Below are positions 6,458 through 12,218 of a stretch of 29,453 bases of DNA, piece after piece (position 1 is the first letter of the stretch; every line of letters begins with the position of its first letter). The notes under the pieces were generated by a model. It saw nothing but the letters and a program-made list of their open reading frames with translations. It was not told where the DNA came from and searched no databases. The stretch is taken from IMG/VR virus record IMGVR_UViG_3300030117_002432, positions 1 through 29,453 of that record. One strand, written 5' to 3'. A program made the position numbers and the translations under genes. Source of the stretch: a virus.

Positions 6458-6933
6458 ATGAGTTCTTTAAGTTTTGATTTTACTTTATTAAATGTATTAT
6501 AAAGAGAATAATAAGAAATGTTTGTTTTTCTAGAAAGCTCACTTATGCTGACACCTTGTTCATTTACTATTTCAAAAACTTTTCTATCATACCAATATAT
6601 TTCTTTTAATGCGTTTTGTATTTTTTCATAAACCTCAACATAGTTAGTATCATCGCCTTGTACTATTTCCAATCCGTTAAGCTCTATAAGTTTATATTTT
6701 AATTTTTTTCTCATTAAATCAACATACAAGCCTCTAAGTATTCTAAAACAATAATAGTAATTTATATCATCACCATAGCTGAAATCTACACCTTTTTGTG
6801 TATTGCGAATTAGAAGAACATACATCTCCTGGACTATATCTTGTACCTCAGTTTCTCTAAGACCGCCGAAAGACCTGGTGATTTCCAACCACTTTGTATG
6901 TCTATCGTATGCCTTTTCAACTTGAGTTTTCAA
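6454..6933 (-). CDS. Sigma-70-like / ECF-type RNA polymerase sigma factor
   Basis: This 159-aa protein has the two-domain look of a small sigma factor. A region-2-like N-terminal half includes EVQDIVQEMYVLLI (about 28-42) and a YYYCFRILRGLYVDLMRKK helix. A region-4-like C-terminal helix-turn-helix follows (ISELSRKTNISYYSLYNTFN, about 130-149), ending in a basic helix. It probably redirects host RNA polymerase to phage promoters. The start is a TTG that overlaps the ATPase stop (TTGA). The next in-frame ATG would remove the conserved N-terminus, so TTG is preferred. It may read one of the non-standard intergenic elements in this genome. Confidence 0.65.
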   Translation of the reverse strand: MKTQVEKAYDRHTKWLEITRSFGGLRETEVQDIVQEMYVLLIRNTQKGVDFSYGDDINYYYCFRILRGLYVDLMRKKLKYKLIELNGLEIVQGDDTNYVEVYEKIQNALKEIYWYDRKVFEIVNEQGVSISELSRKTNISYYSLYNTFNKVKSKLKELI

Positions 6934-7841
6934 AATGGGAAGTTAAGTTGTTCTAATACTGATTTATTGATTGTTGTTTGTTCTCCGATCTTGTACCCTA
7001 CATTGTTTGGTATGCTTTGTAATAATAATGGAGAATCAAAAGGTGTAGGTTTTGTTCCTGTATCGTGGTCTTTAATTTTCTTACAATGCAGCTCTGTATA
7101 TATCCATCTGCTATCGTGTTGTGTTAATCTATGTATAGTATAAAAGTCATCTGTTCTGTTTCCAAAAACATTACCACCCTCTACATCTGACATAGCAAGA
7201 GGTAAAGGATGACCTGCAAACTCGTGATTAGCTGGGTATCTTTTTCTGAAGGCCTCAGTAACCGAGTGCATAATTAACCACAGACCTACATCATATTTCT
7301 TGACAAATATTCTAAAATCTGTCATACACTCGTATAAATATTCATAAGCATTACTATATTTCATCATACCTTTATTTTTTTTTAAGCTGTTGATTGGATC
7401 AATAATCAAGCAGTCAAATTTGTATTGTGGGTACACAACCTCACATAAAGATAGTAAATCTAAGTAATCATAGTTCTTTTCGCAATCAATAAATTTAAAA
7501 TGCTGAAAAACAAACTCTGAATGTTTGTCTAATTCTTCTTCTGATATTTTGTTTATAGGCTTTGCAGATTTAAACTCAACAAGCTTTCTTATAAGAGAGT
7601 AAGGCTCATTCTCAGAACTAAATACCAGGAATTTTACTTTATGCTTCATAGCGAAGAGTAGCATAAAATAAATGATGATTGAGGTCTTACCTACATTTGC
7701 GTGGCCAGCAAAACAAGTAACATTTCTTTTGAATCGAATAACATTGTCTATCTCATCTATCCCTAACTTTGGAGCTTCTTTAAGTATTCCTTTTCGTATT
7801 TTATCAACCTTATCAAGTTCGTCTCCAAAGTTTATTAACAT
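6930..7841 (-). CDS. RecA/DnaB-like AAA+ ATPase, probable replicative helicase
   Basis: This 303-aa protein has a RecA fold: Walker A GHANVGKT (46-53), a catalytic-Glu strand VFSSENE (73-79) and Walker B CLIIDP (144-149, D148). A sensor-like strand WLIMHS (188-193) and a GNRTDDFYTIHR segment typical of DnaB/KaiC-type helicases follow. There is no N-terminal primase-binding domain and no primase motif, so it resembles the short phage helicases. It would unwind DNA at the fork or act as a recombination ATPase. Its ATG shares one base with the stop of the DUF3310-like gene, which places it in the replication operon. Confidence 0.8.
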   Translation of the reverse strand: MLINFGDELDKVDKIRKGILKEAPKLGIDEIDNVIRFKRNVTCFAGHANVGKTSIIIYFMLLFAMKHKVKFLVFSSENEPYSLIRKLVEFKSAKPINKISEEELDKHSEFVFQHFKFIDCEKNYDYLDLLSLCEVVYPQYKFDCLIIDPINSLKKNKGMMKYSNAYEYLYECMTDFRIFVKKYDVGLWLIMHSVTEAFRKRYPANHEFAGHPLPLAMSDVEGGNVFGNRTDDFYTIHRLTQHDSRWIYTELHCKKIKDHDTGTKPTPFDSPLLLQSIPNNVGYKIGEQTTINKSVLEQLNFPF

Positions 7842-8059
7842 TATTCTTTATGTAATTTTTCTAATTCAAATTTAAGATGATGTATTGCTTTCTCCAAACA
7901 TCTATTAGGTGTTTTATGTTTTCTATATGCTCTTAGTATATAGGTACAAGCAGTTCCTAAATTATAATTAAGCTCAAAGTTTTCTACAACTTCTCTTGCT
8001 GTATAACCATTTTTACCGTTATAATATTCAGGAGTTTTTATTTTAGAATGGTAAGTCAT
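7841..8059 (-). CDS. DUF3310-like small protein
   Basis: The 72-aa product has the DUF3310 pattern: an aromatic start (PEYYNGKNGYTAREVVENF), then NYNLGTACTYILRAYRK and a KAIHHLKFELEKL helix. This family is widespread in phages near nucleotide-metabolism and replication genes and includes parts of T7-type nucleotide kinases, but the small stand-alone members have no established activity. It overlaps the SSB gene upstream by 17 nt and the helicase downstream by 1 nt, consistent with co-translation with replication proteins. Confidence 0.65.
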   Translation of the reverse strand: MTYHSKIKTPEYYNGKNGYTAREVVENFELNYNLGTACTYILRAYRKHKTPNRCLEKAIHHLKFELEKLHKE

Positions 8060-8408
8060 TCTCTAACTGTTTATTGTCTTTTGGTACAGGATAGCTTTCT
8101 CTTTCTTGATTCTGATCTTGTAGAGTGACCTCATTGTTGTATTGTATTTTCCATCCTTGAATGGAGTTGAAATATTTTACTTGACCTTTATCATTTGTCC
8201 ACTCTCTACCTCTAAGATTTATAAAGACCTTGATATAATCTCCTGTGTTATAATTATCAAGTAAACTACATTTATCTTTTACAAACTCCACTAATATATT
8301 TTGTGGGTATTTGTCTTTTGTTATTACCACAAGCTCTCTTTTTGTAAAGCCTTTAGCACCAAATTCTTGGGTTTGTCCTATTTGTTTTATTGTTCCTGTT
8401 ATTTCCAT
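8043..8408 (-). CDS. ssb: DUF3127-type single-stranded DNA-binding protein
   Basis: This 121-aa protein fits the DUF3127 OB-fold group seen in Bacteroidota and their phages. It begins with a strand MEITGTIKQIGQTQEF, has a KRELVVITKDKYPQNILVEF pair of strands, then INLRGREW with a GWKIQ strand. It ends in an acidic tail, ENDLPF, like the C-terminal tip through which SSBs recruit partner proteins. It would coat single-stranded DNA during replication and recombination. It lies 1 nt after the 134-aa gene and overlaps the DUF3310-like gene. Confidence 0.8.
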   Translation of the reverse strand: MEITGTIKQIGQTQEFGAKGFTKRELVVITKDKYPQNILVEFVKDKCSLLDNYNTGDYIKVFINLRGREWTNDKGQVKYFNSIQGWKIQYNNEVTLQDQNQERESYPVPKDNKQLENDLPF

Positions 8409-8409
8409 A

Positions 8410-8814
8410 TTATTTATCTATTATTTTAAAATACATATTTGTTAAGTGTTCTACCTCATTTACATTTATGTTGCCAGCTATGTATGCTTGTGATGCTTCT
8501 TTAAAAGCAACCTGAAGTAATATACTTCTCCCTGTATCTAATCTTGCTTGATATTTATTATCATCCTTTTTTTCAAAATTATTATACATAGGTTTTTTGT
8601 TATCTTGCTTTGAAAGTACAATTTTATAATCGCCATTCTTTTGAGCTACATAATCGTATTCTATGTAATCTCCTTTTGTAACATTTAATTTACTTGTATA
8701 AAGTAAACCTGTATGTTTTGTAGTAGTAATTTGATAGGTGTATATGTCTTTGTTTTCTCCAAAAGGTCTCCTATCAGTTTTAAATATTTCTTTTATTTCT
8801 GCTTTGTAATTCAT
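8410..8814 (-). CDS. Hypothetical protein (134 aa), possible nucleic-acid-binding
   Basis: The N-terminal ~75 residues alternate polar and hydrophobic residues like a small beta-barrel (YKAEIKEIF, YTYQITTT, DYIEYDYVAQ, DYKIVLS). The C-terminal ~50 residues are helical, with SILLQVAFKEASQAYIAG and NVNEVEHLTNMYFKIIDK. That second part resembles the tail of several phage DNA-binding/annealing-associated proteins, but I cannot name a family. It immediately precedes SSB and is co-oriented with the replication genes, so an OB-fold role in DNA binding is plausible but unproven. Confidence 0.65.
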   Translation of the reverse strand: MNYKAEIKEIFKTDRRPFGENKDIYTYQITTTKHTGLLYTSKLNVTKGDYIEYDYVAQKNGDYKIVLSKQDNKKPMYNNFEKKDDNKYQARLDTGRSILLQVAFKEASQAYIAGNINVNEVEHLTNMYFKIIDK

Positions 8815-8818
8815 AGTT

Positions 8819-9004
8819 TTATTTTAAATGTTCTTGTAATTGTCTATTGTTAGTGATTTTGTTTTTATTCATAACTAATCTAACTTTTATTTCTAAGTCT
8901 TTATTTTCACTTTTAAGCTCGTTGCAAAACTTAATTAAAGTATTTACTTGCTTACCTAAAAGTTTAATTCTATTGTTTAGTTCGTCTATATTAGGAGCTG
9001 CCAT
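8819..9004 (-). CDS. Short coiled-coil hypothetical protein (61 aa)
   Basis: I use the ATG at 9004 (MAAPNIDELNNRIKLLGKQ) rather than the ATG at 9016, which would add four residues and lengthen the overlap with the preceding gene. Heptad-like spacing of Leu/Ile (ELNNRIKLLGKQVNTLIKF, then NELKSENKDLEIKVRLV) predicts a coiled coil, and the C-terminus is polar. Function unknown. It is part of the early operon. Confidence 0.55.
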   Translation of the reverse strand: MAAPNIDELNNRIKLLGKQVNTLIKFCNELKSENKDLEIKVRLVMNKNKITNNRQLQEHLK

Positions 9005-9236
9005 ACTTAATATCATTTATTTTTACATCAATAAGGTTATCTATAGACTGTATCATAACCTCTTGACTTACATACCCTTTTTTAAATTGCTCTAAAGTCT
9101 TAATTAAGGTTTTGAGTTGTACTTTATTTAGGTTGTCAGTCAATAACCATTCTCCTTTTTTATTCCAATGATTTTGGATAAAAGATAATTCTTCCTTAAT
9201 ATCTAATATCTCTTGTATTTCTTTGCTTATTTTCAT
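8991..9236 (-). CDS. Hypothetical helical protein (81 aa)
   Basis: The product begins MKISKEIQEILDIKEELSF and is a charged, mainly helical protein with a WNKKGEWLLTDNLNK middle section and a VSQEVMIQSIDNLID helix. No motif identifies a family. It starts 11 nt after the stop of the 94-aa gene and overlaps the coiled-coil gene downstream by 14 nt. It appears to be one of several small early accessory proteins. Confidence 0.55.
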   Translation of the reverse strand: MKISKEIQEILDIKEELSFIQNHWNKKGEWLLTDNLNKVQLKTLIKTLEQFKKGYVSQEVMIQSIDNLIDVKINDIKYGSS

Positions 9237-9247
9237 AATGTTTTTTT

Positions 9248-9532
9248 TTATAATTGGTAATTATTTTTTAAGAATTGTTCTTTAGTGCATTTTTCTATTT
9301 TAGCTTCTTTGATAAATCTTCTTTTAAAATCAGAATCAGCTTCTAAATTATAAATCTCACACTTTGTGTAATAAGTATCAATCTTATTACTTTTTTCCCA
9401 CGATAATTTACCTTTAAGATGATTTAATTCTAATTTGTTATGCTTAATTGTTTTTCTTGCATCTATAATATCTTTTTCAATATCAGATAATGTTTCGATG
9501 GCTTTTTTTATGTTTATTAATTTTTTATTCAT
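9248..9532 (-). CDS. Hypothetical helical protein (94 aa)
   Basis: The protein starts MNKKLINIKKAIETLSDIEKD and is strongly basic and helical. Lys/Glu/Asn-rich stretches suggest a coiled coil in the first 50 residues, and DSDFKRRFIKEAKIEKCTKEQ follows near the end. No family recognised. It is the second gene of the early operon, 12 nt after the 73-aa gene. Confidence 0.55.
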   Translation of the reverse strand: MNKKLINIKKAIETLSDIEKDIIDARKTIKHNKLELNHLKGKLSWEKSNKIDTYYTKCEIYNLEADSDFKRRFIKEAKIEKCTKEQFLKNNYQL

Positions 9533-9544
9533 TTTGTTTTGTTT

Positions 9545-9766
9545 TTAAATTAATCCGTTTTCAAAAAGATACCTTTCATCATACCATACAAATTCAGGAT
9601 TTCTTTTCATTTGTATTGCTTGTTTTTTTGATTTGACCTCAATACAAAATTGAGTTTCTTTACATACTACCATATAAGGCAAATCTAATCCATCTGTTAT
9701 ATAGAATGTAAAATCTTTTGGGTCTAAATCTACCCAGTCTTTTGTGTTATCTTTTAAGTTACTCAT
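9545..9766 (-). CDS. Hypothetical protein (73 aa), first gene of the early operon
   Basis: The product MSNLKDNTKDWVDLDPKDF continues with beta-like segments (TFYITDGL, YMVVCKETQFCIEVKS) and a KKQAIQMKRNPEF helix. It is a small alpha/beta protein of unknown role. Its ATG is 19 nt downstream of a promoter-like box that directly follows a strong terminator, so it is probably the first gene expressed from the early promoter. First-position early genes often encode host-takeover factors, but nothing in the sequence shows this. Confidence 0.6.
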   Translation of the reverse strand: MSNLKDNTKDWVDLDPKDFTFYITDGLDLPYMVVCKETQFCIEVKSKKQAIQMKRNPEFVWYDERYLFENGLI

Positions 9767-9785
9767 AATGTTTTGTTTTGCTGTA

Positions 9786-9820
9786 CAAGTTAATGAAAAT
9801 TGTTAATAATACAAAAAAAA
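9786..9820 (-). promoter_or_regulatory. Candidate early promoter for the replication operon
   Basis: On the minus strand TTTTTTTTG (9812-9820) is followed after 19 nt by TAACTTG (9786-9792), close to the Bacteroidota -33 TTTG / -7 TAnnTTTG pair with usual spacing. It starts 19 nt before the ATG at 9766. The -33 T-run is also the U-tract of the terminator that ends the NinG transcript, so terminator and promoter overlap back to back. The -7 box lacks one T of the consensus. Confidence 0.4.
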
Positions 9821-9841
9821 GGGAGTAAATTAATACTCCCC
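9812..9841 (-). terminator. Intrinsic terminator after the NinG-like gene
   Basis: On the minus strand GGGAGTA pairs with TACTCCC (7 bp, plus-strand 9821-9827 and 9834-9840) around a 6-nt loop, followed by eight T bases (9813-9820). It lies 38 nt after the stop of the NinG-like gene and ends the lysis/NinG transcript just before the early operon. Confidence 0.85.
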
Positions 9842-9878
9842 TTATAAAAACAAAACACTTACCGAAGTTGGTAAGAAC

Positions 9879-10286
9879 TCACAAATGTAATCTTTTATTC
9901 TCTTTTTCTAAAAGTTTTTTATATTTTTCTACCATTTCTTCAAGATCACTCATAGAATACTTTACTGTTTTCTTGGATAGATTGTAGAGATGTTTAGGGA
10001 GGTCTGCTTTCTTTTTTTCTAATGCCAAGCTGTATTCATATTGTTTTCCGTACCTATATCTATTGTCGTATCTTGATTGTGGCCATACATTATCTTCGTG
10101 CCACCTGGTACTCATTTGTTTGCGAGATATAAAATGACCTGCATCAACCTCGCTATAGTAATATTTTTTTTTGGATGTTATGCAAGTAACAAAACCTTTT
10201 TTGTCTGCATTTTTTTTTCGTATGTATTCTGAGAATATTCTGTCTAGTTTATTTATGAGACCTTTACGAGATATTTTTTTAGGCAT
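9879..10286 (-). CDS. NinG-like recombination protein with degenerate zinc site
   Basis: The frame is open from a TTG at 10292 but the ATG at 10286 (MPKKISRKGLINKL, 135 aa) is the natural start. The pattern matches phage NinG (Rap): LDRIFSEYIRKK, then EVDAGHFISR, RWHEDNVWPQ and a C-terminal helical YKKLLEKEN. NinG proteins act on branched recombination intermediates. Compared with lambda NinG, only the first Cys of the C-x-x-C pair remains (CITS), and the second pair is replaced (PQSRYDN where CxxCN is expected), so zinc binding may be lost. The His/Asn residues of the HNH-like core remain. It is preceded by a long pyrimidine-rich leader. Confidence 0.75.
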   Translation of the reverse strand: MPKKISRKGLINKLDRIFSEYIRKKNADKKGFVTCITSKKKYYYSEVDAGHFISRKQMSTRWHEDNVWPQSRYDNRYRYGKQYEYSLALEKKKADLPKHLYNLSKKTVKYSMSDLEEMVEKYKKLLEKENKRLHL

Positions 10287-10302
10287 ATACAAATATATTC
10301 AA

Positions 10303-10350
10303 AACCAAAAGAAAAGAAAGAAAAGTAACCAAAAGAAAGAAAAGAAAAAG
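10303..10350. repeat. Tandem polypurine/polypyrimidine repeat
   Basis: Two adjacent imperfect ~23-nt units begin at 10303 and 10327, each starting AACCAAAAGAAA on the plus strand and continuing with GAAA-type purine runs. On the coding strand this is a pyrimidine-rich leader ending about 17 nt before the NinG-like start. Confidence 0.7.
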
Positions 10351-10383
10351 CCTCCTAGAAAAACAAAATATCTAATTGCCTGA

Positions 10384-10401
10384 TCCAACTGCCGTCCAAC
10401 T
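10384..10401 (-). repeat. Spaced direct repeat AGTTGGA-N4-AGTTGGA
   Basis: Minus strand AGTTGGACGGCAGTTGGA: two identical 7-mers with an 11-bp period, about one helical turn, in an otherwise AT-rich gap. This spacing is typical of a site bound by a protein dimer or by two monomers on one DNA face. No protein can be named. Confidence 0.5.
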
Positions 10402-10455
10402 TTATTAGGTTGCAGAAGTTTTGCTATGAGCAAAGGCAAATATATAATTATTTTT

Positions 10456-10590
10456 TTATCTACCTTGTCCTCTATATCTTTTTTTGTAGTTCTTGCTTTG
10501 CTTTACTTTACTCATTTTTGTTTTTGAGTGTACACCTTTTCGCTTTCTGCTTTTTGATTTATATATATTAACCTTTACTTTACGAGCCAT
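10456..10590 (-). CDS. Small, very basic protein (44 aa)
   Basis: The frame runs ATG to TAA. The product MARKVKVNIYKSKSRKRKG is followed by VHSKTKMSKVKQSKNYKKRY and ends RGQGR. About half of the residues are Lys or Arg, and I recall the ending KNYKKxYRGQG from very small proteins of other marine phages, so it is likely real. Its charge suggests binding to nucleic acid, either as a packaged DNA-condensing peptide or as an RNA-binding protein. Its ATG lies inside the last codons of the 43-aa membrane-protein gene (11-nt overlap), placing it at the end of the lysis operon. Confidence 0.75.
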   Translation of the reverse strand: MARKVKVNIYKSKSRKRKGVHSKTKMSKVKQSKNYKKRYRGQGR

Positions 10591-10711
10591 CTCTTGTTAT
10601 ATAATATAAAAAGCTACCAGCTATATATGCTAGTACAAAAAATAAAATAATGTGATATAAGTTTATGTGAGCTTCACCACAAAAGCCTAATAAATGTTCT
10701 AAAGTTTCCAT
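10580..10711 (-). CDS. Small single-pass membrane protein (43 aa) in the lysis cluster
   Basis: The product starts METLEHLLGFCGEAHINLYH and continues with a hydrophobic helix IILFFVLAYIAGSFLYYI before a short polar end (TRDGS). One transmembrane segment is predicted. It begins 2 nt after the stop of the 3-TM holin-like gene. The position suggests an auxiliary holin, antiholin or spanin-like partner, but the sequence does not decide which. The LGFCGE-H-N pattern is familiar from small proteins of Bacteroidota phages. Confidence 0.7.
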   Translation of the reverse strand: METLEHLLGFCGEAHINLYHIILFFVLAYIAGSFLYYITRDGS

Positions 10712-10713
10712 AA

Positions 10714-11172
10714 TTATTTTTTAAATATACTAGTTGCCTTTTCAGTAGTTCTACCACCAAAATATGCCAACACTACAGCCATCATTACTTTTTCAAACGT
10801 ATCATTCCAAACCTCATTTATGTGAAATGGTATGCTATCAACACTATCTAACAAACCAGCAAATGAGAATATTACTATACACCATACTAAAACCAAAGGC
10901 CTTACATTTTGAGTAAGCCAACTACCTTTAGCATCTGCCACCCATCTTGTACTAATAGCTTCTATCTCTTTGTTTTGTTGTTCATATATAAGCTGTTGTA
11001 ATCTAATTTTTTCTTGTGTAGGTATCTTAGCTTTACCTATTTCTGCTATTGCTTCTTTTGGAGATGTAACACCTTTTAATACATTACCAAGTGTAGGATT
11101 AACTATTGATGCAGCTCCGAATAGTAGTTTACCTACTGTACTCTCTGCAAATTTTTTCTTTGGTTTACTCAT
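10714..11172 (-). CDS. Holin-like protein, 3-TM family
   Basis: This 152-aa protein resembles the 3-TM holin family (PF11351 type). It has a weakly hydrophobic N-terminal segment (VGKLLFGAASIVNPTLGNVL), the motif STRWVADAKGSWLTQNVRPL (74-93), a strong helix VLVWCIVIFSFAGLL (94-108), another hydrophobic segment MMAVVLAYFGG (130-140) and the terminal GRTTEKATSIFKK. The SRW-AD...SWL...RPL pattern followed by GGR-EK is diagnostic. It would permeabilise the inner membrane at the end of infection and release the endolysin. It overlaps the amidase gene by 8 nt. Confidence 0.85.
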   Translation of the reverse strand: MSKPKKKFAESTVGKLLFGAASIVNPTLGNVLKGVTSPKEAIAEIGKAKIPTQEKIRLQQLIYEQQNKEIEAISTRWVADAKGSWLTQNVRPLVLVWCIVIFSFAGLLDSVDSIPFHINEVWNDTFEKVMMAVVLAYFGGRTTEKATSIFKK

Positions 11173-11590
11173 TACTTATTAATTTATATTCTTCTTTTGC
11201 GTTATATGACGGACATTCTTTTTTATCTGTGAAATCTTTATGCCCATATACTATAGCTGATGGATGTGCTTCTTTAAGATGAACTAAAACATTGTGTAGA
11301 GTTTCTATTTGTTCAGGTGTTCTTGTATCTTTCCAATCTTTCATATTTTTATCCATACCACCAATATAACATACACCTATACTATCTCTATTATGACCCG
11401 CACAATGTGCGCCTATTTTTTCAACAGGCCTACCCTCTTGTAAAGTGCCATCTAGTTTGATTACATAATGGTAACCACAGTCTGACCAACCGTTACCTTT
11501 AACGTGCCATTCTCTTATATCCTCTACATCAAAGTTTTTAAACTCAGGTGTAGCAGAACAATGTACTATGAGTTTGTTTATTTTTCTCAT
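11165..11590 (-). CDS. N-acetylmuramoyl-L-alanine amidase (Amidase_2 endolysin)
   Basis: This 141-aa protein is of the T7-lysozyme/Amidase_2 type and cuts the amide bond between muramic acid and the stem peptide. Zinc ligands expected from the family are present: H10 (LIVHCSAT), H117 (VYGHKDF) and C126 (KKECPSY), with Y40 in CGYHYVI and K124 near the catalytic centre. The length equals a bare catalytic domain without a cell-wall-binding module. There is no signal peptide, so it needs the holin to reach the wall. Its ATG shares a base with the stop of the secreted thioredoxin-like gene. Confidence 0.93.
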   Translation of the reverse strand: MRKINKLIVHCSATPEFKNFDVEDIREWHVKGNGWSDCGYHYVIKLDGTLQEGRPVEKIGAHCAGHNRDSIGVCYIGGMDKNMKDWKDTRTPEQIETLHNVLVHLKEAHPSAIVYGHKDFTDKKECPSYNAKEEYKLISNE

Positions 11591-11913
11591 TATTTCTTAA
11601 ATAGTATTGCATTTATTCTACCTTGTATCTCTTCTAAAGGTACTTCTAGCTTGAATGATAAACCTGCTGACCATTGACCTTTAGGTTTACCATCTTTACC
11701 AATTAAAACAATAGTAGGTACTGATTTTATTTGTGCTTTAAAATCTGATTTTTGTTCTTCTAAAAACACCTTTAATACTTTTGCATTTCTAATTCTATCT
11801 AAATTATAATCGTTACTTGTGTTCCATTTTGCGTTGATATGTAAAACAGTTACATCTTGACTAAAAATATAACTGCTAAAAAAAAGTGTTAGTATTAAAA
11901 TTAAATTTTTCAT
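11590..11913 (-). CDS. Secreted thioredoxin-like protein without Cys (copy 2)
   Basis: This 107-aa protein has a signal peptide (KNLILILTLFFSSYIFS, probable cleavage before QDV) and a thioredoxin-like core: VTVLHINAKWNTSN, a helix VLKVFLEEQ, then IKSVPTIVLIGKDGKPKGQW with the cis-Pro VPT typical of thioredoxins. The W-C-x-x-C active site is replaced by WNTSN, and the protein has no Cys at all, so it cannot do disulfide chemistry. A role as a periplasmic binding or scaffold domain is more likely. It is paired with the upstream one-TM protein (4-nt overlap) and repeats the arrangement found at 13414-14050. Confidence 0.7.
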   Translation of the reverse strand: MKNLILILTLFFSSYIFSQDVTVLHINAKWNTSNDYNLDRIRNAKVLKVFLEEQKSDFKAQIKSVPTIVLIGKDGKPKGQWSAGLSFKLEVPLEEIQGRINAILFKK

Positions 11914-12218
11914 CTTTTATAAACTTTGTCCTCTAATTCTTTTATTGATTCTTTGTTGTCTAATATATCCTCTTTAAGCCCATCCGTAGATTTTTCTATT
12001 GTAATAATTGTTGATCTTACAAGCTCGTCTTTAAGCTGAAATTCCATTTTTTTTACAAACTCTTCTCCACTTAGTGCATCAATTTTATTTTGTAAATCAT
12101 TTATATCACCCTGCAAAGTAAACCACATACTCGCTAATGACAAAACACCTGCTACTATAATTCCTATTGTTTTAAGGTCAAGTGTTAATTTAGTATCCTC
12201 TGATAATTCTGTACTCAT
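11910..12218 (-). CDS. One-TM coiled-coil protein, i-spanin-like (copy 2)
   Basis: This 102-aa protein has a short N-terminal cytoplasmic part, a transmembrane segment (KTIGIIVAGVLSLASMWF, about 16-33) and a periplasmic coiled coil (INDLQNKIDAL, then helical KKMEFQLKDELVR and KESIKELEDKVYK). It is a clear paralogue of the product at 13754-14050: LDLKTIGIIV and SLASM align at the same residue numbers (13-22 and 27-31). The topology is that of an inner-membrane spanin subunit, but no family match was confirmed. It overlaps both the beta-barrel gene and the thioredoxin-like gene by 4 nt. Confidence 0.65.
   Translation of the reverse strand: MSTELSEDTKLTLDLKTIGIIVAGVLSLASMWFTLQGDINDLQNKIDALSGEEFVKKMEFQLKDELVRSTIITIEKSTDGLKEDILDNKESIKELEDKVYKR

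Larger units (their letters stand above)
10287..10455 (-). other. Gene-free leader between lysis genes and the NinG-like gene
   Basis: These 169 nt contain no credible ORF. On the coding strand they hold TATATTTG at 10437-10444 (a full -7 box match without a clear -33 box), a small hairpin TTTGCT-CAT-AGCAAA (10420-10434), a spaced direct repeat of AGTTGGA (10384-10401) and a tandem pyrimidine-rich repeat (10303-10350). The middle is noticeably less AT-rich than its surroundings. It may be a promoter plus regulatory leader for the NinG-like gene. Confidence 0.4.

Noticed and set aside
10287-10292. TTG start two codons upstream of the NinG-like ATG
   Set aside because: The ATG at 10286 is in frame, conserved in position relative to the family core and needs no rare start codon.
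10290-10297. TATATTTG on the minus strand as promoter of the NinG-like gene
   Set aside because: It matches the -7 box, but it is only 3 nt from the ATG, so transcription would start inside the gene, and no -33 box is seen.
10303-10350. Possible CRISPR-like repeat
   Set aside because: Only two adjacent units without spacers and of low complexity; not an array.
10420-10434. Hairpin TTTGCT-CAT-AGCAAA as terminator of the lysis operon
   Set aside because: The stem is short and AT-rich, and no T-run follows on the coding strand.
10380-10440. Possible tRNA in the less AT-rich patch
   Set aside because: No cloverleaf, no T-loop GGTTCRA and no acceptor stem could be drawn.
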